Assembly: GCA_949592205.1 (NCBI GenBank)
Contig: CATIUR010000004.1
Coordinates: 98,292,337 to 98,356,336 of the forward strand
Direction of reading: 5' to 3'
Length of the DNA: 64,000 nt
Source of the DNA: Helichrysum umbraculigerum
Taxonomy: Eukaryota > Streptophyta > Magnoliopsida > Asterales > Asteraceae
In this document: positions 22,823 to 33,901 of the stretch, one piece after another
Layout of the letters: the number at the start of each line of letters is the position of its first letter
Position numbering within the stretch: the first letter of the stretch is position 1
Translations under genes and position numbers: made by a program
Notes under the pieces: model-generated
Seen by the model: the letters and a program-made list of their open reading frames with translations, nothing else
Databases searched by the model: none
What the model was told of the DNA's origin: nothing

Positions 22823-24175
22823 GTCTCTCTTTAAAATTTGAGGCGATTTTTAGTACATATAAACCTTAGATATCAAAATCAACGAAATAAGGTGACTTTT
22901 GATCGATTAATGATTGTTTTTGTAAAATACCGTTATTATAAAGTTGACGAAAAAGGTGCATTACAGAGTTAAAATGGTGCACCACACTGTAAAAAACAGT
23001 GCATCAAAGAGTGAAAACATGATGCATCACAGTGTAAAAAAAATGATGCATCATAGAGTTATAACATATGCATAAGTTACAAAAACACTAAGCACATACC
23101 ACAAGTATCTAAACACAGTGCCTTAATCAAGATCTAAAAACCACAAAAGATACATCAACACATAGACACAACGAATGAATCAAGTGCTAAATACAATGGA
23201 TGAATCATGATCTAAAAAGGTGCATCACAGCTTTAAAAATTAAATCGTAAAACAATGATGTACTACTCGTCTCTTACAAGGATGAACAAAAACATCGAAC
23301 AAAAACAACAATATCATTGATTAAACAAACAAATTAACGTGTTGCTTGATTCTTCAACAGCCTTGATCTTCTTCATCTTCCCCTTACTATCACACCCGCT
23401 TAATTGTGGATTTCGTAAATAACGATAAACCCTAAAAATGAAAAATTACGTACTGTCGATTTGGCCATCGAGATACGATATATATCGATTCGCAGTTTAT
23501 TGCAATATAATGAGAAAGAATCACGAAGTTGAATAGAGAGAAGATTTGAGAGAATTTGGGATGAGTTTGAATTAAGAAAGAGAAAGAAACAATGAATTAT
23601 GGTCAGTTTTTTGGACAGGGGGAGTAAGTGCTTTCCACGTGGCATGTGGTGAGTGGCTTCTCTCACTTGCGTCCAAAAAAGCTCACCCGTACAAGAACCA
23701 GCTCTGAAAATGGATCTAAAAAAGTAGATTTAAAAATGCATTTTTACTACATATTATGAAATTTAGTAGTGTAAAATGCAGTAAAATACAAAATGCAATG
23801 AAATATAAAATATAGTGAAATACAAAATGCATTGAAATACAAAATGTGATGAAATACAAATTAAAATGTAGTTAATATTACTACATTTTACATGAATGCA
23901 CTGCATGTACTGCTGCCTTTCCTATCTTTCAAATTTCGTGTCGAAGTCACCAATCTACTTTTACCTACGGGTTGGAGATCGCCAACATACTTTTAATACG
24001 GAGTTAAGATCATCAATAAAAATTGCAAAGAAATTCATTTTTTGAAAATTCGTTGGTTAGTGATTTCAATAAAACCGGTTGATTAGTGATTTCAGGCCAA
24101 AAGGAAAGTGCGTTGACGATCGTTGCCTTAAACCATTCATATTTTAGGATTATAAATTAAAAGAATAAAGCTACA
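22823..24175. other. Intergenic DNA with short tandem repeats
   Basis: No gene recognised. It holds five imperfect 21-24 bp units of (G)GTGCATCACAGAGTTAAAAN type at about 22955-23064, and another short array around AATGCANTGAAATACAAA at about 23776-23880. A minus-strand open frame at 23400-23666 has no recognisable domain. Confidence 0.55.
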
Positions 24176-26209
24176 TGTAACACCCCGAAATTTAGAATTT
24201 TTTTTTTCTTTTTTCTTTTTACACTCTCATTATTGTCCCATGACTACCGCATTTGCATAATTTAACTTTAATAATTTTCCCTAGTTGAAACAAGCTTTTT
24301 AAGACACAAAATTTCATTTTTTACTGACCAACGCGATCCGGAAAAGTGGTCGGGATCGCGTTCATGTGTTAAAAACCTTCTGTGATGATTTTTGCCTTGC
24401 GAACGCTATCCGGCTCAAGTTGTCAGGATCGCGTTCCTTAGTGTATTTCAGAAATCAGCCAAAATTCAACTTTTTAAACCAACTTCAAACACGCATAACT
24501 TTTTACTCGTTATGAGTTAGGACTTGAAATTTTGCACACACATTCACTATAACCATATAAACATTTCCTCAATTCTACTTTTTCAATTTTTATATTTTAA
24601 CAAGATTTGACCCGTAAACGAGTTTTCGGCTATTTTAAACCAAAAATACTAACATGTCAAATTCCAAACTAATGCAAATTTGACTTCCAACTTTTCACCA
24701 CATATTTAACCACAACATTAGAACTTATGAGCACCAAAACATTTGACTTTCAACAAACTTGACCCATTTTGACACTTAAGCTTCAAATGACCCATTTGGG
24801 CACCAATTTGACCCGTTTCCAACTTTGACTATCCAATAACACTCATTAACACTCAGTTGACTTTATAAAGTCAAAACATCCACTTTTCATTCATTTTGTC
24901 ATAAAACTCTAACATTTCAAGTCTCACAATTTGACATTGACCAAAACATTAACTTTCATCAAACTTTCTACATAACATAAGTGAACATTCTAACCTTCTC
25001 AAAACATTGTCTAAAACCATAAACTTTACAAACTGGGGTGTTATTGTATCGTAAGCATGATCAAAAAGGGATATAAACTCATTACCAACCAAGCAATGGG
25101 CTCCACCACTAGCTATCCATGGGCTTCTTCCCTGACTCGTCTTTTACCTTGCTAGAACTTCCTGTAACATGTTAAACACAACGAATAAGCATAAATGCTT
25201 AGTAAGTAAATGGATTCTAACTATTAAAATCTGCAACAAGTTAAGGATCCATAACATCTAACATGCCAAATTCCGAAGAATTGACATCAAACTAAGCTAA
25301 TGACAAAGTCATTACTTAGATACCACCAAGCGAATGATAAATCACTCCTTGGTTCCACATGTCCATATACTTACCTTTTCACTTGCACAAACAAATACTT
25401 GAACTCTTGCACACTTGATCACCTATTCACATAATCACATAAACACATATCACTTACACATTTAACAACTCTTTCTTACTTCTTACATGTAAATTAGAAG
25501 TTAAATCCCATAACCTCCAATTATCTAACATAAGTTCCATACACTTTTGCTACATAATCACAATTAAATGAGTAATTGACACTAGCTCTTACTATAATCA
25601 TGATACTTTATTCAAAACATAACACATAATCAATCAATTACTCAAATAACATGTGATTATAACTTCTCTAACCCCATTAACATGATATAATCTTTCTTTC
25701 TAGCTTAATTACATGTATGGAACCTTAATTAACTTAATTACTTACTTACCCGTTCAATTCACCAACTTAGGGTTTATGTAGTCTAAACCCTAACTTAAAT
25801 TAAACAAGTAGGGAGTTAATTCTTACATTAGAAAAGCTGAATTGAAGACTAAGAACTTCAATTAATCAAAACCCTAACTTGATTTAGTCTTGTTCTTCCT
25901 TGTTCTCTCTCTCTAAATCGCCTCTCTCTCTCTCTAGTATATTATGTCGTGGTTTTCTTTTCAGTATAAAGGATTTTAGTAGAAACAATAGGAGAAATCT
26001 TTTATATTCAAACTTTTACTTTTAACCCCTCAACTTTACTACATTGGCGATTTCTACCCTCTAACTAAATTAACATCTCTAGCTAAGTCTCATTTAACTA
26101 GCTCTGATACATATCAAGTTATTTCACATAGCATACTATTACATACATATAATTAAATAACTAAATACATATAATATGATTTAAACTTACAAAAATTTGG
26201 GGTGTTACA
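24176..26209 (-). repeat. 3' LTR of the Tekay-like element
   Basis: Plus-strand TGTAACACCCCG...GGGGTGTTACA, 2034 bp. Contains two long inverted pairs built on AACGCGATCC: 24330-24339 with 24353-24362, and 24401-24411 with 24426-24436. Confidence 0.95.
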
Positions 26210-26248
26210 ACTCTCCCCCACTTATTCAGGATTGTGTCCTCACAATCC
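26210..26248 (-). other. Polypurine tract and pre-tract hairpin (minus strand)
   Basis: On the minus strand GGATTGTG-AGGA-CACAATCC (26248-26229) has two perfect 8-bp arms and an AGGA loop. It overlaps the end of the pol ORF, and AAGTGGGGGAGAGT follows just before the LTR. Confidence 0.85.
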
Positions 26249-27721
26249 ATTCTTGGTACAATGCCGGATAATATTTAACAATTTCATGCTCCGGCTCCCA
26301 TGTAAACTCTGACCCTTTTCTATGTTTCCATTGAACTTTGAACAGTCTAATTTCTTTATTTCTCAATCTCTTAACCTTTTCTTCTAGAATCATTATCGGT
26401 TGTTCTACATAGTTCAATTGGTCGCTGATTTCTATCTCTTCTAAAGGTACATACGATGCCTCATCTACCAAACACTTTCTTAAATATGACACGTGGAAAG
26501 TGCTGTGGATTCCTGCTAACTCTTCTGGTAGCTCAAGTCTATAAGCTACTTTTCCTACTCTTTCTAAAATCTTGAAAGGACTAATAAACCGAGGACTTAA
26601 CTTCCCTCGTTTTCTGAAACGTATGATGCCTTTCCATGGAGATACCTTTAACATCACTATATCTCCAACTTGAAATTCAATTGGGCGTCTTCTAACATTG
26701 GCATAAGACTTTTGACGGTCCTGTGCCATTTTCAACCGTTCTCTGACTTGGTCGATCTTTTCAACTGTTTTCTGCACGATATCAGTACTACCCAATTCCA
26801 TCTGACCAATCTCGCCCCAACAAATTGAAGTCCTACACTTTCTTCCATATAGCATTTCATAGGGTGGCATACCTATACTCGCGTGGTAACTATTATTGTA
26901 TGAAAACTCTGCTAAAGGTAAATGTTCATCCCAGCTACCACCTAAGTCAATAGCACAAGCTCTTAACATGTCTTCTAACGTTTGAATAGTTCTTTCACTC
27001 TGACCATCAGTCTGCGGATGAAAAGCTGTGCTTAAGTTAACGCGACCAAGTCTTCTTGAAACTTGTTCCAAAACCTGGAAGTAAATCTGCTATCCCGGTC
27101 AGAAACAATAGAAAGAGGTACTCCATGATGTGCCACCACTTCTTGAACATATACATCTGCAAGTGCCTCTGAAGTATACGTCTCTTTAATTGGCAGAAAT
27201 ATAGCACTTTTCGTCAACCGATCCACAATCACCCAAATTGTATCATGCTGGCGTCGGGTCTTTGGCAATTTGGTGATTAGATCCATAGTAACATGCTCCC
27301 ACTTCCAGACAGGAATATCCAAGGGTTGCATCATTCCCATTGGCTTTTGATGTTCTGCTTTCACCTGTAAACAAGTTAGACATTGTTCGACATATTTAAC
27401 AATCTCTCTTTTCATACCTGGCCACCAATAATCTGCTTTTAAATCGTGATATATTTTAGTGGCACCAGGATGAATAGAATATCTGGATCTATGTGCCTCA
27501 TCAAGCAATAATTTCTTTAACTCTATTGACTTTGGAATCCAGATTCTGCCATATCGAGTCTTTAATCCTCGGGAATCTTCAACAATATTCTGAATCTGGC
27601 CTTTAATACGTTCTACTTTCCAATCACCTTTCTGCCAAACTTTATGTTGCACTTCTTTAATCTGATCTAACAAGCTTGGAGAGACTGTAATTCAAAGAGA
27701 TCTAACAATCAAGGCATGATG
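26226..27721 (-). pseudogene. Tekay-like pol, integrase part with chromodomain-like C-terminus
   Basis: Continuation of the gag-pol from 38701. Zinc-binding motif: HPGATKIYHDLKADYWWPGM with CLTCLQVK. Core domain: D in MDLITKLP, D in SDRDSRF and E in TDGQSER. After the core come GPF/Y-like sequence and ISPFKILERVG, then a Tekay-type chromodomain-like tail (LRNKEIRLFKVQWKHRKGSEFTWEPE). Two lesions are visible: a TGA near 27688 soon after the insertion site, and a frameshift between the second D and the E at about 27040-27070. No compensating mutation is seen. Confidence 0.92.
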
Positions 27722-27726
27722 CATTG
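27722..27726. other. Target duplication of the solo LTR (left copy)
   Basis: CATTG here and at 38696-38700. It includes the Met1025 codon of the interrupted pol. Confidence 0.9.
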
Positions 27727-28765
27727 TGTAACATCCTCGAAATGGACCTAGTTGTTTTATATTATTTCTTGATTTAAATAAGTATTTAAATATGTTTGGA
27801 AATAATATTGTTTGAAATAATTGGAATAGGAGCCGAATATTCCAATGTGATAAGTGAATTATTAATTGTTGTAAATTAATATAGTTGACGGTGCAATAAA
27901 ATGTTTGGACTCGTAAATGGTTTTCGGGTTCCAGACAATAGATTGAGATGGGGTATTAAATTATACCCGTATATTGAAGGCGGTTTAAGTTGGGCCGACT
28001 ATATATTTACTTTCCTATTTAGGAAAGTTATTGATTTCATTTCAAAAACTTCATAAAAACCTAAGAAACTTAGATTTCCAAATCAAAGATTGAAACCACC
28101 TTGAGCTGTGATCTGGATTAAGCTTCAACATCTGATTCATCATCATCATTGTAACACCCGGTCAAAAAGTCAAATTTCGCGCCGACTTTAAACTTTAATT
28201 AATTACATTTTAAAGTTCAAAGGAAACATTTTTACTAAAAATATTTACGAAAAGCGTAAACAAAATTATGAAATTAAAATATTAAATTTACTTTATTTTC
28301 GGATATAAAACACGGGCATTTTGTACTGTGGTTAGAGACCACAGTCCCCGCATTTGGGGATCTGAGTTTTAACAAAAACCCAAACCCCCATCTCATTTCC
28401 TCATTTCTTCTTCTTCTTTTTCACCTACTTTCTCTCATCTCTTTCTCTTAAACAACAACAACCAACAACATCAACAACAAATTCATCATCATCAAAATCG
28501 GAATCATCCTCATCATCATCGTCATTTTCGGAGTTCATCATCATCAAAACCGGACATCATCATCTCCATCTTCTTCACCATCATCTCCATCTCCATTTTC
28601 ATCAAAAAGTAAGATTTATCACTTTCTCTCTCTAGAAATCGTTTCTCTTTCTATAAATTACTTAGATTACGTCAAAATACATGCTAGAAGCTTTCTATAA
28701 CATCAAAACACCCAAAAATCGAGCCAAAACTCGATTTGGATCTTGAAATCGTCGAACAGTCCGCT

Positions 28766-28987
28766 ACGTCGCAGGGACCAAAAACAGTGCTGCGACGTCG
28801 CAGCCGACGTCGCAGCCAACGTCGCAAAAACATCCCAACGTCGCATAATGCGACGTAAGACCCTACGTCGCCATCAAATTCTACGTCGCACATTGCGACG
28901 CAGGACACAACGTCGCATTAGATTGCGAATGTCGCACATAGCGACGCAGGACTCTACGTCGCATCTGACGTCGCATCTGACGTCGCA
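28766..28987 (+). repeat. GTCGCA/TGCGAC palindrome cluster in the LTR
   Basis: GTCGCA occurs about eleven times and its complement TGCGAC three times in 220 bp. Perfect stem-loops include ACGTCGCA-TAA-TGCGACGT (28838-28856) and the self-complementary TGCGACGTCGCA. The same cluster is at 34518-34739 in the other LTR. Cores ACGT and TGACGT are bZIP-type sites, and the CG density would make it a methylation target. Confidence 0.9.
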
Positions 28988-30178
28988 GAACCTTAAAAAC
29001 CTATGTTTTTCACTAAGTATTGACAACCAAATTTTACCACTCGATTTTGCCCGAATTTGGATTTCGAATGCATTTTCTTTAAAGCAAAGTAGTAGAAATA
29101 AAAATTTTCCAAGCTGACCTGGCAGCTCGACCCCAGCCAGGGGCTCTGCCCCTTGGACCCCGCCAGGGGTTGCCACCCCTTGGACCCCGCTACCAGGGGC
29201 GCTGCCCCCGGACCCCCGTACACCATTCCCAGACTTCAACAACAAATGCATACACGAACAACTCGCTTAGACAAATTGAATTGTCTCATACTTATATAAC
29301 CTCACGTGTTTAGGACACTAGAAGGTTACCATTCGGACGACGCGCGCATCATCGTATCGCTAACAACTCACAGGTGAGTTTCACAGCCCCACTCTTTTAC
29401 TATTTTCCAACTGATTTCGGGGCGGGAATGCATACTCCTGTTTTACTACTTTCCACTGTATAAATCTTTACAAACGGTTTACAATAGTTTATGGTAACGG
29501 TGTTAGATTACGACAGCTACGAACCACTTGACTATACTTAGAGATATTAAGTATGACTGTTTTAGAAATACCTAGAATTATATTACATATGATATCTAGG
29601 GAACAAACGCCTCACTACATCAGTGACTTGCTAATTACTAGTAATGACTAGTGGACTTATGAATACCAACTAGAGGCACCAACTTGCTAATTTAGTAACG
29701 ACTATCCTTACGAACTGACGTATGATTTCACTAAGTACTATAAGTACTTCCCAACAGTTAAGTGACGAGATAACATACTTAGAATTCACACATTACTTCA
29801 AACAACTAGGTGACGTAGATTCGTATCCAATAAACGATTACAACTTACCCCTATGCCTAGATGACATCCTTACTTTCTGGTATAATTGTGACGACTCTGG
29901 CTTGGAGTTACTGGGCCAGGGATGGTCCCCCGGCAGCAGGGAGTTATCCAAAAACCGGGGGGGTGTCATATAACAACTTGAGGTACTGTTGAGTACCTGT
30001 AACGCTCTACTCGCCCAACGATCCTCAAAAGTAACACTGCCCGCACGTGGTCCAGGAACGGGTCTTAAGGGGGTGTTACATAAAAACATACATGCGGGCG
30101 TGCTGTGAGCATCGCCAAACGGACGCATCGTCTCCTTGGGGGACACAACGGACGCTGTCACTATATGTGAAGCAAAAC

Positions 30179-30308
30179 GATACCACGGTGGGTGGTACAA
30201 CTTACGAACGAGCTCACGATACCACGGTGGGTGGTACAACTTACGTACGAGCTGGATGCTCACGATACCACGGTGGGTGGTACAACTTACTTACGAGCTG
30301 AATGCTCA
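30179..30308 (+). repeat. Three tandem 38-46 bp units in the LTR
   Basis: Units begin CGATACCACGGTGGGTGGTA at 30179, 30217 and 30263; each contains a TACCAC...GTGGTA inverted pair. The same array is at about 35931-36060 in the other LTR. Confidence 0.9.
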
Positions 30309-31408
30309 CACTCAGCAATGGACCGACGAACTATTACAGTCGAGGTCGTTGGCTCAGCATATGAATTTATGCTCTATCGTAGTTCTGCGAAACTGCACGG
30401 TTACTCATACTCAGCATATGAATTATGCTTTACTTACTTTCAGCAACGGACCTGCGAACTATTACAGTAGGGGTCGTTGGCTCGATAACTAATTAATTTA
30501 CTTAAACGTGGTCCTGCGGGACATAACTTGACATACCTTTTGGGGGATACCTATTACCATCACTATAGGTGATTACTAGATAACTTACGAGTCGGAGACT
30601 CAGGAAATTACGAGCTTTTGCTCACTTGACCGTACTTACAAACCATACCGATATGACACGATTTCAAAACAAATAACTTGATCACGTTGCCGGGGTGCAA
30701 CCTTTCATGGCAGATGGCATTGTGACTTACTAGTACTCGTAGTACTGATACTTGAAACCGTACGAACTAGCTGTACCGTATTGCCGGGGAGCAATATCGG
30801 CTGTCTAAGGACTTTCTTGATTGATTACTTTTGACCAGTAGCACGACAGTTAGTCTCCTTACGCTACACCCGTATTCGTATTTCCAGGTGGCGATAACGT
30901 ACCTGATAACACACCCACTGGGAATTGGTTCCCTTTACTTGACTAGAAACCTATCGATTAGGTTCACCTGTTTACCATAAATTTCTCACAATTACCTCGA
31001 GGGGTAATCATTACTATTTAAACTGTTAAACTTGATTTACATTTCTGAATGAAATACATATTTCTTGAACTACTTGTTACTACAAATTACTTGTGAACTC
31101 ACCAGCTTTCCAGCTGACCCTTTTAGTGTGCATTCTCAGGTACACTGCAGTAGTTGGATTGGCCTACCGGATTCTAGCTCGAGTCGCATATTTCTTACAC
31201 TTTGGAACCACTCTGCATTTAACTTTAAATTTCAAATTATGTATTTGGATATCGACAGTAAACTTGTAACGTTTTATTTATAAAATGTATAACTATTTCC
31301 AAACGTCTCATTTAGAGTCGTTCACTGTGTATCTTATGTTGTGATATTTGATTTGGTAACACCCGACCCGATCGCTTCCGCAACCCGAGATTTGAGGGTG
31401 TTACAGAT

Positions 31409-31420
31409 TGGTATCAGAGC
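31409..31420 (+). other. Primer-binding site (initiator tRNA-Met)
   Basis: TGGTATCAGAGC, an exact match, three bases after the 5' LTR. Confidence 0.95.
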
Positions 31421-32429
31421 CTAAGGTTGTAGTGAACTAGGTTGCATTTAGTGGGCCTAGACTATGACCATTAGGCAGTATTCCTTATTAGGTATAACTA
31501 GTTCAGGGATTACATCATACAAACTTAATTTAACATAGCGTAGCTAACTATGTACAATTAAGCAAAGATGATGTAAAATCTGAAAGGAGTTATATTGAAA
31601 TGGAATGCAGTAGTTGACTCTGATTGTTAATTGTTAATTGCTAGACACCCTAGGCTATTATATGTACTGTAGGTATATATGAATAGGCCTTACGTGTATA
31701 CTATTTATGCATATCTATACACATGTATGTATGATTATACCTGACATGATTCCGCTGTACAACTGATACACACTTTCGAAGTGGCATATCGCCAACTTCC
31801 CAACCGTTATGACTTGATCTCAAATTTTGACCAGGTTGGTCACAACTGATGGGTATTGTGAGAGATACTCGTAATGATAAAGCCCGCGAATCCCTATCGA
31901 AACTTGCTATCGGCCTGAGGGCTACACTTGAACAACACACAGCACGTGGTGCTGCATTTACTCAGTATGTTAATACTATGACTGGCACATTGGTACTACG
32001 CTCACAGTACATGGGTACTACAATTTCGGTGCTTCGGGCACTACGATCATGGCACGTGGTGCTGCATCGTGCTTTGGGCACCATACTACTCCAGCACGTG
32101 GTGCTGTAACTTACGATAATTGGGTACTACTTTTACAATACAATAGGAAATTTCATTATTGTGCCGATGGCACTATGTTACAGTACAGGGTTACTGTGTC
32201 TTAGTACTTAAGGTACTACGCATCAACCGATAGACCTACAACTACCGTACGCTAGTATCAAACAATAGTCAGTTAGACTAGATACCATACCATAGTCTTG
32301 GTAGATTACTTTAAGGCATACGTGAACCGCTGACATATAACGAAACTAAAAGTCGGAGAACTTTCGAATACATACTATTTTACATACCAATGAAATAAAC
32401 ATAATCCTCGAATAAAGAACTTACCATTA
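31421..32429 (+). other. Untranslated leader of the gag-only element
   Basis: About 1 kb before gag with no conserved ORF. It contains the palindrome CAGCACGTGGTGCTG at 31940-31954 and 32092-32106, and a one-base variant at 32050-32064, each with a central CACGTG. Confidence 0.7.
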
Positions 32430-33491
32430 ATGTTTCACTCTTATCTAAGAATCATGCCGCGTAGACGACAAACGTACACTCAAACAGAACGCGACCAATA
32501 CGCGGAGCAAAGAGTAGCTGAAGCTCTAGCTGCACAAAGCCTAACACGTCCCTGCACCTATAAAGAATTTCTGAACTGCGAACCGCCAATCTTTGTTGGT
32601 ACTGAAGGAGCTGTCGGACTAATCCAATGGATCAAAAGGATGGAAGTTGTATTCCGCATTTGCAACTGCCCCGATGGGTACAAAGTCAAATACTCCACCT
32701 ACACCCTTCGAGATAATGCTCTAACCTGGTGGAATGCTCACGCCCAAACCATAGGGGTTGACACCGCCTATGAACTTTCTTGGGAGGAACTGAAACAACT
32801 GATGAAGGACGAATATTGTCCTAGCGAGGAACTACACCAACTTGAGAATGAACTCTGGCATCTTACCGTGAAAAACAACGACATCATGACCTATACCAAT
32901 CGTTTTCACCGACTGGCACTCCTTTGCCCATCTCTAGTAAACCCAGAAAGTAAACGAATCGAACAATACATCGAAGGACTTCCAGCACAAGTCGCGGACA
33001 TGGTTACCTCCTCTAAACCCAACACTATTCGCGACGCCGTTCGCATGGCCCACAACCTCATGGCGCGGGTGGTTCAACGCGGAACCCCCACAACTGAAAA
33101 CCACACACAAAAATGGAATGGCGATTCCAGCACTAGTCATGATCCAACAAATCAACCCGAACCCTTGAAATCTTACCCTTCTGAATACAAAGAAAAGCGG
33201 GGCTATGCGGGGGATAAACCCTTCTGTCACAACTGTAAACGTCACCACTCTGGCCCTTGTGGCTCACCTTGCGAGAGATGCCAACGATTCGGACACCAAA
33301 TCTGGGACTGTAGAGTTCCTGCCAACCCCGACAAACAACAAACGTGTTTCAAATGTAACACTCCCGGACATTTCAAGAAAGACTGCCCAAATCAGAAGCG
33401 GAAAATCCTCATGATCAACTCCGGAGGGACCGGACGAAACCGCGACAATATCACTGGTATGTCCCTATCCAATACTAAACTTTCAAATTAA
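32430..33491 (+). CDS. Gag protein of the gag-only element (353 aa)
   Basis: A structural protein that would form the particle and bind RNA. A Ty3-type Retrotrans_gag domain covers about residues 60-185 (FVGTEGAVGLIQWIKRME, ALTWWNAHA, LKQLMKDEYCP). Three Cys clusters follow: CX2C...C at 266-277, CERCQRFGHQIWDC at 281-294 and CFKCNTPGHFKKDC at 306-319. The last two are regular CCHC knuckles. The second Met (residue 9, MPRRRQ) is the more usual start. The frame is intact, with no stop or shift, in keeping with the youth of the element and with selection to keep gag. The layout resembles the Tekay-type gag at 41770-40700, but the sequences differ, so the parent element is not the one next to it. 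Confidence 0.93.
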   Translation: MFHSYLRIMPRRRQTYTQTERDQYAEQRVAEALAAQSLTRPCTYKEFLNCEPPIFVGTEGAVGLIQWIKRMEVVFRICNCPDGYKVKYSTYTLRDNALTWWNAHAQTIGVDTAYELSWEELKQLMKDEYCPSEELHQLENELWHLTVKNNDIMTYTNRFHRLALLCPSLVNPESKRIEQYIEGLPAQVADMVTSSKPNTIRDAVRMAHNLMARVVQRGTPTTENHTQKWNGDSSTSHDPTNQPEPLKSYPSEYKEKRGYAGDKPFCHNCKRHHSGPCGSPCERCQRFGHQIWDCRVPANPDKQQTCFKCNTPGHFKKDCPNQKRKILMINSGGTGRNRDNITGMSLSNTKLSN

Positions 33492-33865
33492 ACACAACGT
33501 TTCGACCTATGAAATTGTCGATTCCAAAATAACACCGATTACATGAATTAATACCGACTACGTGAATTAAGCCAAACATCAAAGCTAGAGTTTCCTTTCA
33601 GCAGACAAATTGACCGAACGTACACCAACCACCTAGTCCTAATAGGACTACTCGTCGAACGGTCACGTGGTGACAACTATCTAGTCCCGAATGGACTACA
33701 ATGTAAACGACCTTCTAGTAACTACGACTCAACGATAAACTACGATACGGTCAGCGGTCGACTGCTATCCAACCTCGTCATAGACACGTTATGTCTACAA
33801 GATAAACGGTAAACATCTCGTTCATACATTGCTCCCCAGACTCCACGCGACCACGACATCACTTT
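33492..33865 (+). other. Non-coding tail between gag stop and polypurine tract
   Basis: About 375 bp without an ORF or any trace of protease or polymerase. The pol deletion is complete. Confidence 0.75.
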
Positions 33866-33901
33866 AAATTTCGGGACGAAATTTTCTTAACAGGGGGAGA
33901 A
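33866..33901 (+). other. Pre-tract hairpin and polypurine tract of the gag-only element
   Basis: AAATTTCG-GGA-CGAAATTT (33866-33884) has perfect 8-bp arms and a GGA loop. AACAGGGGGAGAA (33889-33901) follows and abuts the 3' LTR. Confidence 0.9.

Larger units (their letters stand above)
28150..31405 (+). repeat. 5' LTR of the gag-only element
   Basis: TGTAACACCCGG...GAGGGTGTTACA. TATAAAA is at 28304-28310. Near the expected start is a hairpin ACTGTGGT-TAGAG-ACCACAGT (28325-28345), then a CT-rich and CAA-rich leader. Further down are the GTCGCA cluster (28766-28987), a GC-rich block with GGGGC/GCCCC repeats (about 29138-29222), three tandem units (30179-30308), and many short stem-loops such as GAGTC-GGA-GACTC (30589-30601). 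ORFs in it are not conserved proteins. Confidence 0.93.

Noticed and set aside
23400..23666. 88-residue minus-strand ORF
   Set aside because: No recognisable domain, no exon partner and repeat-rich surroundings; not enough to call a gene.
28684..29251. Several ORFs of 74-125 residues, repeated at 34436-35003
   Set aside because: They are the GTCGCA cluster and GC-rich block of the gag-only LTR read in several frames on both strands; no domain.
29722..30492. ORFs of 83-141 residues, repeated at 35474-36244
   Set aside because: LTR sequence of the gag-only element; the frames come from the tandem 38-46 bp units and lack any protein-like conservation.
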